Assembly: GCA_944328495.1 (NCBI GenBank)
Contig: CALVHR010000005.1
Location: 17,067 to 81,066 of the forward strand
Source of the DNA: an uncultured Clostridia bacterium
GTDB lineage: Bacteria > Bacillota > Clostridia > Christensenellales > Borkfalkiaceae
DNA length: 64,000 nucleotides
Direction: 5' to 3'
Position 1 is the stretch's first letter. Every line of letters starts with the position of its first letter. Positions 7,180 to 16,565 of this stretch are shown here, piece after piece. A program made the position numbers and the translations under genes. Below the pieces are notes generated by a model that was not told where the DNA came from, did no database searches, and saw only the letters and a program-made list of their open reading frames with translations.

Positions 7180-9654
7180 TCAGGATTTCAGATATTTGAG
7201 CGACCAGAAAGCGACTGCCTTACAGCCCTTTTTGAGCTTGATGTTCTTTCCCTTCGTGGTGCGGTCTTCGATCGTGATGTTCTCTTCCGTATCCGCCTGC
7301 ACGAGCGTCTGATCGTCCATCTGCACTGCAAATTTATACGGCTCGGTAACGTAATCGGAATAGACGATCTTCGAACCTTTGGAAAGTTCGACGATCTTCA
7401 CGCCCTTACGATAACGCGCCATCGGGTCGATTTGCGATGCAATTACTTTTTTGATGGTATTGCCGCTGGTCGCAACGATGATCTCGCCTTCGCCGTCGAT
7501 CTGCCCCGCAAATACGACATAGTCTCCTTCGGCGAGGGATATGCCGCGCACGCCCGCCGAAATTCTGCCCTGCGTCGGAATATCGTTCTTGTATGCGTTC
7601 AGGCACATGCCGTTTGCCGTGACAAAGAACAGCGTCGTAGTGGGTTCGGGATCGTCCGTTTCGATGCCGATGAGCTCGTCGCCCTCATTGACTTTGCAGG
7701 CCTGGAATGCGTACTTGAGAATATTGTATTCCTTCCAATCCGTCTTTTTGACATAACCGAGTTTAGAATAGAAGAGCAAACTTCCCTTCGGCATTTTTTC
7801 GCCCACTTCGTAAAACGCAATGGGTTTTTCCCCTTCCAAAGCGTCGGGACACAGCTCAGAGTATTTCATGCCCTTATCTTTGAGTTTACCCGGTTCCACG
7901 TCCTCAAAATCGATCTTATAGCAGTTGCCGAAATTGGTGAAGGAATAAACGATCTTATCCGTCTGCGTGCGAAGCTGCAATTTGAGGATATCCGAAAGAG
8001 AAGAACGTTCGGTAATGTTTTTGTCGGACATGTTGAAGTTCTTTTCGGTGACGACTTTGACTTTATCGTCCGCAGTATAAACGAGCACGCACTTTTCGAC
8101 GGGTCGGACATCGTCGAATTTTTCCACCTTAATGTCAGTGATATCGAATACGAGATTGCTCTTGCGCTCACCTTTGTACTGTTTTTTAAGCTCTTTCAAC
8201 TCTTCCTTGACGACGTCCATCTGCAGTTTTTTGCTTTCGACGATCGCAGTGAGGCGGGCAATGAGTTTTTTGAGTTCTTCCAATTCCTGTTCGAGCTTGT
8301 AAATTTCAAGTTTTGTCAGGCGCGCGAGCCGCAGATCGAGGATCGCCTGTGCCTGCCGTTCGGACAGATCGAACCGCTCGCGCAGGCGCTGCCGCGCCGC
8401 CGGCACCGATTCGCTGGTCTTGATGATCTTGATGACCTCGTCGATGTTGCGCACGGCAATGATGAGACCTTCCAAAATATGGCAGCGCTCTTTTGCCTGC
8501 GCAAGATCAAATTTCGTGCGGCGAAGCACCACTTCGCGCTGATACACGACGTAATATTTGATGATATCCAAAAGTCCGAGCTGCTGCGGTTTTCCGTCCG
8601 CAATACAGACCATATTGATGCCGAAGGTACATTCAAGATCGGTAAACTTATACAGCGCCGCCAAAATCTTATCGACGTCTGCGTCTTTTTTGACCTTGAC
8701 GACGGCACGCATACCGTTACGGTCGGATTCATCGGTAATATCCGCAATGCCGCCCAAAAGATCCTTTTTCTCTTCGCGAAGATCCGCGATCTTTGCAAGA
8801 AGCTTTGCTTTATTGACTTGGTACGGAAGTTCGGTGATGACGATGAGCTTTTTGTCGTTGTCGCCCTCTTCCACGCTCACCTTTGCGCGAAGAGTAATTT
8901 TCCCGCGCCCTGTCTCGTACGCCTGCACAAGCTCATTCGCAATGATGTATCCGCCCGTCGGAAAATCCGGCGCTTTGATATACTTCATCATTTCAAACAG
9001 CTTGATCTTCGGATTGTCAATATAGGCGACGACGCCGTCGATGACTTCCCCGAGATTGTGCGGCGGAATGTTGGTCGCAAGCCCTACCGCAATGCCCGAC
9101 GCCCCATTGACGAGAAGGTTTGGAAACCGCCCGGGGAGCGTTTCCGGTTCTTTTAAGGAATCGTCAAAGTTGAGGGTAAACCGCACGGTATCCTTTTCGA
9201 TATCGCGCAAAAGTTCGAGAGCGAGCGGCTCCAATCGCGCCTCCGTATAACGCATTGCGGCGGCGGGATCTCCGTCCACCGAACCGAAGTTCCCGTGCCC
9301 GTTTACGAGCGTCATGCGCATATTGAAATCCTGCGCCATGCGGACCATCGCGTCATATACCGATGAGTCGCCGTGCGGGTGGTATTTACCCATGCATTCC
9401 CCGACGATACGAGCGCTCTTTTTATGCGGTTTATCGGGCGTTAAGCCCATGTCGTACATTGTGTACAGAATACGGCGCTGTACGGGTTTCAAACCGTCTT
9501 CCACGCGCGGAAGTGCGCGGTCGAGGATGACGTATTCGGCGTACGGCAGCATCGAGCCGGGCAGCACCTCTTCCAAAGGTGTCATAAACACCTGACCGCT
9601 GCTCTCCGTCTGTTCGGGGGGCGTCGTTTCGTTATTATTCTTGCGTCTTGCCAT
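7180..9654 (-). CDS. parC: Type IIA DNA topoisomerase subunit A (topo IV ParC / GyrA type)
   Basis: This is the cleavage-religation subunit that partners the product of the gene just upstream (16-base gap). The 824 residues show the winged-helix and tower domains, catalytic Tyr136 in [10 protein letters not shown], and a quinolone-region motif [11 protein letters not shown] with Ser97 and Asp101, the residues usually found in drug-sensitive enzymes. A coiled coil (about 440-520) leads to a C-terminal beta-propeller of DNA-wrapping blades. I do not find the gyrase-defining QRRGGKG box in the first blade (the matching place reads [11 protein letters not shown]). I therefore favour topoisomerase IV or a second clade of type IIA enzyme over true gyrase; activity cannot be settled from sequence alone. 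Confidence 0.85.
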   Translation of the reverse strand: MARRKNNNETTPPEQTESSGQVFMTPLEEVLPGSMLPYAEYVILDRALPRVEDGLKPVQRRILYTMYDMGLTPDKPHKKSARIVGECMGKYHPHGDSSVYDAMVRMAQDFNMRMTLVNGHGNFGSVDGDPAAAMRYTEARLEPLALELLRDIEKDTVRFTLNFDDSLKEPETLPGRFPNLLVNGASGIAVGLATNIPPHNLGEVIDGVVAYIDNPKIKLFEMMKYIKAPDFPTGGYIIANELVQAYETGRGKITLRAKVSVEEGDNDKKLIVITELPYQVNKAKLLAKIADLREEKKDLLGGIADITDESDRNGMRAVVKVKKDADVDKILAALYKFTDLECTFGINMVCIADGKPQQLGLLDIIKYYVVYQREVVLRRTKFDLAQAKERCHILEGLIIAVRNIDEVIKIIKTSESVPAARQRLRERFDLSERQAQAILDLRLARLTKLEIYKLEQELEELKKLIARLTAIVESKKLQMDVVKEELKELKKQYKGERKSNLVFDITDIKVEKFDDVRPVEKCVLVYTADDKVKVVTEKNFNMSDKNITERSSLSDILKLQLRTQTDKIVYSFTNFGNCYKIDFEDVEPGKLKDKGMKYSELCPDALEGEKPIAFYEVGEKMPKGSLLFYSKLGYVKKTDWKEYNILKYAFQACKVNEGDELIGIETDDPEPTTTLFFVTANGMCLNAYKNDIPTQGRISAGVRGISLAEGDYVVFAGQIDGEGEIIVATSGNTIKKVIASQIDPMARYRKGVKIVELSKGSKIVYSDYVTEPYKFAVQMDDQTLVQADTEENITIEDRTTKGKNIKLKKGCKAVAFWSLKYLKS

Positions 9655-9670
9655 CTTTTGTGCCCTCCCG

Positions 9671-11638
9671 TCAAATATTTACGCGGTCAATAAAAGTATC
9701 GACCTTGTTGAAATTCGCGTTCTGTGCCAAAAATTCCTTGCGCGCTTCCACACGATCGCCCATCAGCGCAGTGACCATCTGTTCCGCTTCCGCGGCATCC
9801 TCAATGTTCACGCGGATCAGGTTGCGGCGCGCAGGATCCATCGTCGTTTCCCAAAGCTGTTCCGCGCTCATTTCGCCCAGTCCCTTATAGCGCTGGATCT
9901 GGTAGCCTTTGCCCACGATTTCGATCTTCTTTTGCAACTCCTCATCATCGTAGGCATATTCCACGATGTCCTTTTTGTACACCTTATACAGCGGCGGCAT
10001 GCCGATATATACGTTCCCGTTGTTGATGAGATCGCGCATGTAACGGAAAAAGAATGTCAGCAAGATGCAACGGATGTGCATGCCGTCCTGGTCGGCATCC
10101 GAAAGGATGATGACCTTATGGTATTTGAGCTCCTCCATATCGAAATCGGCGCCGTATCCCGCGCCGAGCGCCGAAATGATGGTGCGGATCTCTTCGTTTG
10201 CGAGCACCTGATCGATGCGTTTTTTCTCTACGTTGAGCGGTTTGCCGCGCAGGGGCAAAATTGCCTGCGTCTGGCGGATGCGCGCCTGTTTCGCCGTGCC
10301 GCCTGCCGAATCCCCCTCGACGATAAAGAGCTCGTTGAGTTCCGGCTTTTTGCCCGTGCACGCCGCAAGTTTTCCCACGAGCGTGAGGTTTTCAATGGAG
10401 TTTTTAGCGCGCGCCACTTCCTTTGCCTGCCGCGCCGCGATTCGCACCCGCGCCGCCGCCTGCGCCTTTTTGATGATCTCTTCAAACGTGCCTTTGAGCT
10501 TGGGGTCTTTGTACAGCGCCGCGATCCCCTCGACCGTCGCCGTCTCTACGGGCTGGCGCGCCTCGGCGTTGCCCAGCTTGGTCTTGGTCTGTCCCTCGAA
10601 CTGCACGTTCTTCATCTTCACCGACAAAATCGCCGTCAGCCCCTCGCGGAAATCTTCGCCCATGAGGTTGGGGTCCTTGTCTTTAAGTGCGCCCATACTG
10701 CGCGCTACGTCGTTCAGGCTCTTGGTCAGCCCCGTGCGGAATCCCGTTTCATGGAACCCTCCCTCGGGCGTCGGAATGTTATTCACGAACGAAAACAGGC
10801 TTTCCGTAAAATCGCTCGTGTGCTGGATCGCAAATTCAATGAGAATGCCGTCCTTTTCGGTCTTATAACCGATCGGATTTTCGTACAGCGCCGTCTTTCC
10901 CTCGTTGAGGTAGATCGCAAAGTCGTGCAGGCCGCCGTCAAATTTGTAGTTGACGACGATCGGATTTTTTCCCTCGGGTACGCGCTCGTCCACAAGGTTG
11001 ATCTCCAATCCTTTATTGAGAAAAGCAAGCTCTTTGAGCCTCTTAGATACCGTTTCAAAATTAAAAGTTACGGTATCGAATACCGTTGCATCCGGCTTGA
11101 AACAAACCAGCGTACCCGTTTTATCCGTCTTTTCCTTGGTGTCACGCAAATGCTCGCAAGGCACCCCGCTCATAAACTTTTCTGCCTTTTCATCGTAATA
11201 GGAATGGAAAGACATCTTATAAATCGTCTTGCGGTAAACTTCGACGCGCAGCCATTCGGAAAGCGCATTGGTGACCGACGCCCCCACGCCGTGCAGCCCG
11301 CCAGAAAAAGAATAGTTATGCTCGTCAAATTTTCCGCCCGCATGCAGCTGCGTGAACACGACTTCCACGCCCGAAACGCCCGTCTTGGGATGAATGTCCG
11401 TAGGGATACCGCGCCCGTTGTCTTCTACCGACGCACTGCCGTCTTTGTTGAGGCGCACCTCGATGCGCGTAGCAAATCCGTTGGACGCCTCGTCGATCGC
11501 ATTGTCGACGATCTCCCACAGGATATGGTGCAGTCCCTTAACGCCCGTCGAACCGATATACATACCCGGGCGAAGGCGTACCGCGTCCAGCCCTTCGAGT
11601 ATTTTAATGTCCTCGGCGCTGTAATTCTTTCCCGCCAT
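9671..11638 (-). CDS. parE: Type IIA DNA topoisomerase subunit B (topo IV ParE / GyrB type)
   Basis: The 655-residue ATPase subunit contains a GHKL ATP-binding domain ([31 protein letters not shown]), a transducer domain and a TOPRIM metal site ([36 protein letters not shown]). It ends with the conserved [19 protein letters not shown] segment. Length and layout fit short Gram-positive GyrB/ParE proteins. It is co-transcribed with the A subunit from the promoter at 11714-11742. The enzyme pair changes DNA linking number or decatenates daughter chromosomes; which of these dominates depends on the A subunit, where a gyrase box was not found. Confidence 0.87.
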   Translation of the reverse strand: MAGKNYSAEDIKILEGLDAVRLRPGMYIGSTGVKGLHHILWEIVDNAIDEASNGFATRIEVRLNKDGSASVEDNGRGIPTDIHPKTGVSGVEVVFTQLHAGGKFDEHNYSFSGGLHGVGASVTNALSEWLRVEVYRKTIYKMSFHSYYDEKAEKFMSGVPCEHLRDTKEKTDKTGTLVCFKPDATVFDTVTFNFETVSKRLKELAFLNKGLEINLVDERVPEGKNPIVVNYKFDGGLHDFAIYLNEGKTALYENPIGYKTEKDGILIEFAIQHTSDFTESLFSFVNNIPTPEGGFHETGFRTGLTKSLNDVARSMGALKDKDPNLMGEDFREGLTAILSVKMKNVQFEGQTKTKLGNAEARQPVETATVEGIAALYKDPKLKGTFEEIIKKAQAAARVRIAARQAKEVARAKNSIENLTLVGKLAACTGKKPELNELFIVEGDSAGGTAKQARIRQTQAILPLRGKPLNVEKKRIDQVLANEEIRTIISALGAGYGADFDMEELKYHKVIILSDADQDGMHIRCILLTFFFRYMRDLINNGNVYIGMPPLYKVYKKDIVEYAYDDEELQKKIEIVGKGYQIQRYKGLGEMSAEQLWETTMDPARRNLIRVNIEDAAEAEQMVTALMGDRVEARKEFLAQNANFNKVDTFIDRVNI

Positions 11639-11713
11639 AGCTTCCTCCGTGAAAAATGCGGCGTATTTCCCAAACGAAAAACCACGCCCGATTTTACCAT
11701 TGATAATAAAAAC

Positions 11714-11742
11714 ATTATACCATATCTTGCGCTTTTTTTCAA
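11714..11742 (-). promoter_or_regulatory. Sigma-A promoter of the topoisomerase operon
   Basis: TTGAAA (11737-11742), a 17-base spacer and TATAAT (11714-11719) are seen on the minus strand, with a TG one base before the -10 (extended -10). The leader is about 70 bases. Confidence 0.8.
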
Positions 11743-11816
11743 ACGAAATCGTAAAAAAAACACAATTTTCTTAATTATTACGCGCGCATGCGAGAATGGC
11801 AAAATTATGATTTAAA

Positions 11817-11852
11817 AGCGCCGCCCGCGCAAATTTTTGCGCGGGCGGCGCT
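11817..11852 (-). terminator. Terminator of the alpha/beta hydrolase gene
   Basis: A 17-base perfect stem (11817-11833 with 11836-11852) is followed on the minus strand by TTTTAAATC, 24 bases after the hydrolase stop. Confidence 0.75.
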
Positions 11853-11875
11853 ATCCGTTTTTTCCGTTGAATCGT

Positions 11876-12781
11876 TTAACGAACACGGCGCGGCAACCCC
11901 TTCAAAAAGGAAGAAATCTGCGCGAACGCTTCATCAAAATGCACTTTTTCGTTCAAAAACTCGTGGCGCGATCCTTCAATGAGGTATTTCTCCACTCGTT
12001 TCATGCCTTGCTTTTTATAAAAATCATACAGCCGCCCGACGCCCTTTTCGCCGCCGACAGGATCTTCGGCGCCTGAAATAAGGAGCAGCGGAAGCTCCCT
12101 GTCCAACCCCGCGGCATTTTTCTTTTTGTAGAGTCCGGAAAGCCCCTTGAAAAATCCCGCAAAAAAATTATTGGAACAGACATACATGCAATAAGGATCG
12201 GCGCGGTACCTTTCATTGTTTTCCTCGTCCACACTCAGCCAGGAAAATTTTTCGCCGCCGATCTTTTTATCGTAACCGCCGAATACGACATTGTTCACAA
12301 ATTCCGCAGGGGCATCCTTCCCCTTGAACGCACCGCCGATTTCCGCAAACACGCGACCCGCCCGAACCGCCGCGCCGTTTTGCCGCGAACTTCCCGCAAT
12401 GATCGCCCCGTCCAAGAAACGTGCGTACTTTTCAATAAACGCCTGCGTCAAAAACGAACCATAGGAAAAGCCGAAAAGGACGTATTTCACTTTCGGAAAT
12501 TTTTCTCCGTAATATTTCGCGATGCCCGCCATGTCTTTGAGGGTGTCCGTAAACATATCCCCTTCACAATAGCCGAGCGTATCGGTGTCCGTATCGCCGT
12601 GACCTCGATGATCGTCCGCAACGACAATATAGCCGAGCGCGTTCAGCGCTCGCGCAAATTTATCGTATCGCGCGGCGTACTCATTCATGCCGTGCGCAAT
12701 CTGCACTACACCTATCGGATCCTTTACGTCCATCCATTCGCGCACAAATATCTGCTTTTGATCGTACGAAGTAAAAATCAT
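11876..12781 (-). CDS. Alpha/beta hydrolase, monoacylglycerol lipase / serine aminopeptidase S33 type
   Basis: The frame is open upstream to 12889, but the ATG at 12781 is the better start: promoter TTTACA-17-TACAAT lies at 12819-12847 and a GGAAGG site precedes it, giving 301 residues. The HG-motif HGMNEYAARYD forms the oxyanion region, the nucleophile is in GFSYGS, the acid is in SGAEDPVGG and the histidine is in SRHE near the C-terminus, so the catalytic triad is complete. No signal peptide is seen, so it is cytoplasmic. The family hydrolyses monoacylglycerols, lysophospholipids or small esters; the substrate here is unknown. It is a single-gene unit divergent from murG. Confidence 0.8.
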   Translation of the reverse strand: MIFTSYDQKQIFVREWMDVKDPIGVVQIAHGMNEYAARYDKFARALNALGYIVVADDHRGHGDTDTDTLGYCEGDMFTDTLKDMAGIAKYYGEKFPKVKYVLFGFSYGSFLTQAFIEKYARFLDGAIIAGSSRQNGAAVRAGRVFAEIGGAFKGKDAPAEFVNNVVFGGYDKKIGGEKFSWLSVDEENNERYRADPYCMYVCSNNFFAGFFKGLSGLYKKKNAAGLDRELPLLLISGAEDPVGGEKGVGRLYDFYKKQGMKRVEKYLIEGSRHEFLNEKVHFDEAFAQISSFLKGLPRRVR

Positions 12782-12818
12782 ATCGCCACTCGCCCTTCCT
12801 CTTATGACCTTTTCTATT

Positions 12819-12847
12819 ATTGTACCCCATTGCCGCAAAAATGTAAA
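12819..12847 (-). promoter_or_regulatory. Sigma-A promoter of the hydrolase gene
   Basis: TTTACA (12842-12847) and TACAAT (12819-12824) with a 17-base spacer on the minus strand. Confidence 0.7.
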
Positions 12848-12948
12848 GCCCCGCGCCGAATTTTTTGCAAAAGCATGAAAAACCCGCACAGCTATTATAT
12901 TTTTTCCCGCAAAACAATATACTAATCAAAAACAGGTCGGGAGGCCGC

Positions 12949-13986
12949 ATGAAAAAACTTGTTCTTACGGGCGGAGGAAGCGCGGGACACGTTGTGCCGA
13001 ACCTCGCGCTTGTTCCGCGCCTGCGCGAATCATTTGAACTCTTTTATATCGGAACAAACGGTATCGAACGAAAACTTCTCACGGGCAAGGGCATCCCCTT
13101 TTACACGATCGACGCCCCCAAACTTGTGCGCGGGTCGCTTCTGCAAAATTTATCGCTGCCCTTCCGCCTTGTAAAAAGCGTGCGGCAGGCAAAAAAACAC
13201 TTGCGCTCCATTTCGCCGGACGCCGTATTTTCCAAAGGCGGATATGTTTCTCTGCCCGTTGTACTTGCCGCCCGTTCTCTGAAGATTCCCGTCGTATCCC
13301 ATGAAAGCGATTTCAGCGCGGGACTTGCGAACCGCATCATCGCGAAACGTTGTAAAACGGTACTGACCAGTTTTCCGGAAACGGCCAAATCGATGAAGAA
13401 CGGCGTTTATACAGGTTCGCCCGTACGCGAGGAATTGTTCTTGGGAGACCGTACGCAAGCACTGAAAAAATACGGGTTTGCGGGAGACAAACCTGTTCTG
13501 CTCGCATTCGGAGGCGGGAGCGGCAGCCGCACGATCAACGACGCGCTCACCGCCGCCCTGCCAAGTCTTCTGTCTCGATTCGATATATTGCACATCCGCG
13601 GAAATGCCGCAGAAAAGTCTCGTTTTGACGGTTACGTCCCCTTGGAATTTGAACAGGACATGGCTTCCGCATACGCTTGCGCCGATTTCGTTGCGGCGCG
13701 CGCGGGCTCAAATACGGTGTTCGAACTGCTCGCCCTGAAAAAGCCGTCCTTGCTCATACCTTTGGAGAACAAACGCTCGCGCGGAGATCAGGTTGAAAAC
13801 GCACTGTACTTTCAACGACGGGGCGTATGCCGCGTATTGCGCGAAAGCGAGCTGTCCGCCCGAACTTTGGAAAGCGCACTGTTTGCACTTGCATCCGACA
13901 AAAATCTGCTGCGAAACCTGCAAAGCGCAAACTTTCATGCAGGAAATGCGGAGATCGTCAAAGCCATCGCCGACGCCGCAAAATAA
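12949..13986 (+). CDS. murG: UDP-GlcNAc:undecaprenyl-PP-MurNAc-pentapeptide GlcNAc transferase
   Basis: MurG makes lipid II from lipid I at the inner face of the membrane. The ATG at 12949 follows GGGAGG (12939-12944); an in-frame extension to 12865 is rejected because it has no ribosome site. The 345-residue protein shows the N-terminal glycine loop TGGGSAGHVVPNLAL, the KGGYVSLP segment, the second-domain GGGSGS loop and the UDP-GlcNAc site ARAGSNTVFELLALKKPSLLIPL. It stands alone, outside a dcw cluster, next to unrelated hydrolases, which is unusual but seen in some clostridia. A terminator follows at 14011-14037. Confidence 0.92.
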   Translation: MKKLVLTGGGSAGHVVPNLALVPRLRESFELFYIGTNGIERKLLTGKGIPFYTIDAPKLVRGSLLQNLSLPFRLVKSVRQAKKHLRSISPDAVFSKGGYVSLPVVLAARSLKIPVVSHESDFSAGLANRIIAKRCKTVLTSFPETAKSMKNGVYTGSPVREELFLGDRTQALKKYGFAGDKPVLLAFGGGSGSRTINDALTAALPSLLSRFDILHIRGNAAEKSRFDGYVPLEFEQDMASAYACADFVAARAGSNTVFELLALKKPSLLIPLENKRSRGDQVENALYFQRRGVCRVLRESELSARTLESALFALASDKNLLRNLQSANFHAGNAEIVKAIADAAK

Positions 13987-14010
13987 TTTCCCGAATCAAA
14001 TATTTGCATA

Positions 14011-14037
14011 AAAAAACGGGCAGGATGCCCGTTTTTT
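14011..14037. terminator. Bidirectional terminator between murG and the esterase gene
   Basis: A stem of A6CGGGCA (14011-14022) with TGCCCGT6 (14026-14037) has U-runs on both strands between two convergent genes. Confidence 0.85.
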
Positions 14038-14054
14038 TGCTTTTTAATATCCGA

Positions 14055-14909
14055 TCAGCGGTCAATGCAACGCACGGCAAACCCGAACGCGCGCAAAAAC
14101 TCCAAGGAAAGTTGGATCCAATTTTTTACGTGCGGGTACACCGCGCCCTGCGGCTCGTCGTCATTGACTTCGATATCGCAAACAGACAGGCCGTGGCATC
14201 CTTCGGCAAAAAGGTGCAATTCTGCCGGTACGCCCGCTTTATGCAGTGCGGAATACAGCAGGACGGAATTTTCGACGGGCACGCAGTCGTCCGTCGTCGT
14301 CGCCCAGATAAAGGACGGCGCGGCGTCCGCACGCACCTTGTGTTCCAGCGAATAATCCTCTTTTTTCACTTTCCCGCCGCAGAAATTCGCAAACGATCCG
14401 CCGTGCGAAATGTGTTCGCCGGAGCTTATGACCGCGTACGAATACACCGACGCGTCCGGGCGGATCTTTTCGCATTCGCCGCCGAACAGCTCCCGCAGCG
14501 CGGGATCGTCCCACAAAAGGGAGATGCAGCCCAAAAGGTGCCCGCCCGCAGAAAATCCGATCGCCGCAATGTGCTCCGCATCGATGTCCAGATTCTTCGC
14601 TTCACGGCGCAAATACTGCATTGCCATCCCTGCCTGGACGATCTGCGCGGGATAGGATACGGGTGCAACGTCATAATCAAGAACAAATGCGTCAAACCCT
14701 TCAGCAAAATAGTGCATCGCAACAGGCTGCGCTTCGCGCTGGGAAACGAACCCATATCCGCCACCGGGAATAACGAGTATCGCGGGACGTATCTTTTTGC
14801 GGCGCATTTCCGGCATGTCGCCATGACGATAGGCCGTCAGCCTGCCTGCCTTTGCGCCTTCCCGCGCAAAGGCAAAATAATCGTAAAGGTCGATCGTTTC
14901 ACTGATCAT
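14055..14909 (-). CDS. Alpha/beta hydrolase, acetyl esterase-like (BD-FAE type)
   Basis: The 284-residue protein carries the oxyanion motif VIPGGGYGF, nucleophile GFSAGGHL, an Asp in TTDDCVPVEN and a histidine in EGCHGLS, the complete triad of small carbohydrate esterases/acetyl xylan esterases. No signal peptide is visible, so it probably acts on imported deacetylatable sugars or other small esters. Its start overlaps the stop of the aldo/keto reductase by four bases (ATGA), so the two are translationally coupled and likely act on related substrates. Exact substrate unknown. Confidence 0.8.
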   Translation of the reverse strand: MISETIDLYDYFAFAREGAKAGRLTAYRHGDMPEMRRKKIRPAILVIPGGGYGFVSQREAQPVAMHYFAEGFDAFVLDYDVAPVSYPAQIVQAGMAMQYLRREAKNLDIDAEHIAAIGFSAGGHLLGCISLLWDDPALRELFGGECEKIRPDASVYSYAVISSGEHISHGGSFANFCGGKVKKEDYSLEHKVRADAAPSFIWATTTDDCVPVENSVLLYSALHKAGVPAELHLFAEGCHGLSVCDIEVNDDEPQGAVYPHVKNWIQLSLEFLRAFGFAVRCIDR

Positions 14910-15952
14910 TTTGATTCATCTCCTGTTTCGAATACAATTTCATCTATACGCGCCAATTCCTCGGCGGTAAACGTCGGATTGATCTTTAAATCGTCCGCGA
15001 CCTGCTCGGGACGAGATGCCCCCACGATCGCACTGGCAACATCGCCGTCTTTGAGCGTCCACGACAGCGCCATTTCCGCAAGCGTCTGCCCGCGCCCGCC
15101 CGCCACTTCATTCAGGCGCACGATCTTCTTTTCAAGGCTCTTTGTCAGTTGTTCCCTATGCAGATCCAGCGTGCGCACCATGCGGCTGTCTTCGGGGATA
15201 CCGTGCAAATACCGATCGGTCAACAACCCCTGCGCAAGCGGGCTGTATGCCGTAATGGCAAACCCGTTTTCACGGGCAAACTGTTTCAGACCGCTTGTCT
15301 CGACGCCTCGTTCAAGAATGGAATACGGCATTTGCAAAAGCACAAACGGCACTTTCAGCTCTTTCAAGATCGGATATGCTTGCTTTACCTGTTCATACGA
15401 ATAATTGGAAATGCCTATGTACAGCGCTTTCCCGCTGTCCACAATGTGCCTGAGAGCAAGGCATGTCTCTTCTATGGGCGTTTCCGGATCGGGACGGTGA
15501 TGATAAAAAATATCCACATAGTCCACGCCGATGTTTTTCAAACTTCGGTCCAGACTGGATATGAGATGTTTCCGATCTCCGTTCCCCTGCCCGTAAGGAC
15601 CGCGCCAGGCATTGTATCCCGCTTTTGTCGTGATGATCATTTCATCGCGGTACGCTTTCAAATCGCGCGACAAAATACTGCCGAAATTGCGCTCCGCCGC
15701 ACCGGCAGGCGGGCCGTAATTGTTCGCAAGATCGAATACGGTTATTCCCCCGTCAAATGCGGCAAAAATGATCCCGCGCATCGTCTCATAATTATCCACC
15801 GAACCGAAATTATGCCACATCCCGAAGGAAAGTGCCGATAGCCGCAATCCGCTTTTCCCCGCTCGGCGATATTCCATATTCCTGTAACGTTCCGGCGCGG
15901 GAACATAATTATTGTTTTTTCGGATCACCTGCCATATCTCGCGACCGTCCAT
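14906..15952 (-). CDS. Aldo/keto reductase, YghZ / L-glyceraldehyde 3-phosphate reductase type
   Basis: The ATG at 15952 is chosen because GGGGAGG lies six bases before it; the open frame to 16051 lacks a site and would overlap the promoter. The 348-residue protein is an NADPH-dependent (beta/alpha)8 barrel. The catalytic Tyr of FDLANNYGPPAGAAE, Lys of ITTKAGY and His of FYHHRPDPETP are present, and the C-terminal IVGASRPEQV binds the cofactor. The GPPAGAAE insertion is typical of the YghZ/AKR14 group that reduces L-glyceraldehyde 3-phosphate and methylglyoxal. It forms an operon with the downstream esterase. Confidence 0.85.
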   Translation of the reverse strand: MDGREIWQVIRKNNNYVPAPERYRNMEYRRAGKSGLRLSALSFGMWHNFGSVDNYETMRGIIFAAFDGGITVFDLANNYGPPAGAAERNFGSILSRDLKAYRDEMIITTKAGYNAWRGPYGQGNGDRKHLISSLDRSLKNIGVDYVDIFYHHRPDPETPIEETCLALRHIVDSGKALYIGISNYSYEQVKQAYPILKELKVPFVLLQMPYSILERGVETSGLKQFARENGFAITAYSPLAQGLLTDRYLHGIPEDSRMVRTLDLHREQLTKSLEKKIVRLNEVAGGRGQTLAEMALSWTLKDGDVASAIVGASRPEQVADDLKINPTFTAEELARIDEIVFETGDESK

Positions 15953-16009
15953 GTCTGTCCTCCCCGATTTGCCGTGCATCAAGCGCAGCCGTCTTTTTAT
16001 TTTTCCAAT

Positions 16010-16038
16010 ATTGTAAGATAATCGGGGAGAAATGTCAA
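16010..16038 (-). promoter_or_regulatory. Strong sigma-A promoter of the aldo/keto reductase-esterase operon
   Basis: Consensus TTGACA (16033-16038), 17-base spacer, TACAAT (16010-16015) on the minus strand. Confidence 0.8.
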
Positions 16039-16109
16039 CGGAACATCGCAAAAATTTTCCGAAACAGCCGATTTATATTCTTGTCATTCGCCCTTCATGA
16101 GTCGCTGCC

Positions 16110-16439
16110 TCATTCGTATTCCCCGTAATCGCGTTTTCCGTAAGACTGTCCTTCCGACGGCTCACATACATACGGCTGCTTCTTGTTCGGGCGCCCCTCC
16201 GGCCGCGTGTTCTTCAGATCGACAAGTACTACGTCCGCACCGATCTTAACAATGCTTTTCAGAGAAATAAAAAGATCATTGCTACGAAAGATGTGCATGC
16301 CGCGCTTTCCCGGCACCACTATTCCGAAGACTCTGCCCTCAGGATAGGAAAAGACAATGTCGCACGTTTTGCCCAGATTCCTGCCGTCCGTCACGTTGAC
16401 GACATATTTGCATTTGAGTTCTCTGTACGAAGTTTCCAT
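16110..16439 (-). CDS. ylmC: YlmC/YmxH-family PRC-barrel sporulation protein
   Basis: The 109-residue product matches the YlmC/YmxH family: an N-terminal PRC-barrel (YVVNVTDGRNLGKTCDIVFSYP, here split as YVVNVTDGRNLGK and TCDIVFSYP; then FGIVVPG and VKIGADVVLVDL) and a charged C-terminal tail of about 30 residues. In Bacillus ymxH lies near sporulation and cell-wall genes, and in many clostridia this gene follows sigG as here. Molecular role is not established. The GGGGAGG ribosome site sits next to a small hairpin (16451-16475). No confident promoter is visible, though a TACAAT lies at about 16483-16488; read-through from sigG is possible despite the hairpin at 16511-16544. Confidence 0.8.
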   Translation of the reverse strand: METSYRELKCKYVVNVTDGRNLGKTCDIVFSYPEGRVFGIVVPGKRGMHIFRSNDLFISLKSIVKIGADVVLVDLKNTRPEGRPNKKQPYVCEPSEGQSYGKRDYGEYE

Positions 16440-16450
16440 ACAACCTCCCC

Positions 16451-16475
16451 GGGCTTTGCAAGCAATACAAAGCCC
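16451..16475 (-). other. Hairpin in the ylmC leader beside the ribosome site
   Basis: GGGCTTTG (16451-16458) and CAAAGCCC (16468-16475) form an 8-base perfect stem. On the minus strand it ends directly at the ribosome site of ylmC, so it may affect translation; no T-run follows, so it is not a standard terminator. Confidence 0.4.
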
Positions 16476-16510
16476 TCTATCATTGTATGCGCCCCGCCGA
16501 AAATATGTGC

Positions 16511-16544
16511 GCGGCGGGGCTTCGCTTTCGCAAAGCCCCGCCGC
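16511..16544 (-). terminator. Hairpin after sigG, possible weak terminator
   Basis: A 12-base perfect stem (16511-16522 with 16533-16544) lies 21 bases past the sigG stop. The bases that follow on the minus strand are not a clean U-run (GCACATATTTTC), so termination may be partial and ylmC could be reached. Confidence 0.5.
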
Positions 16545-16565
16545 AAAAGGTCATGGCTGTTTTTT

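Noticed and set aside
7432-9156. Plus-strand open frame of 574 codons opposite the topoisomerase A gene
   Set aside because: Antisense shadow with Phe/Asp-rich low-quality protein and no start signals.
9641-11815. Long plus-strand open frame of 724 codons opposite the topoisomerase B gene
   Set aside because: It mirrors a clear minus-strand gene with perfect family motifs, is rich in Arg/His/Phe typical of antisense reading of this codon usage, and has no ribosome site.
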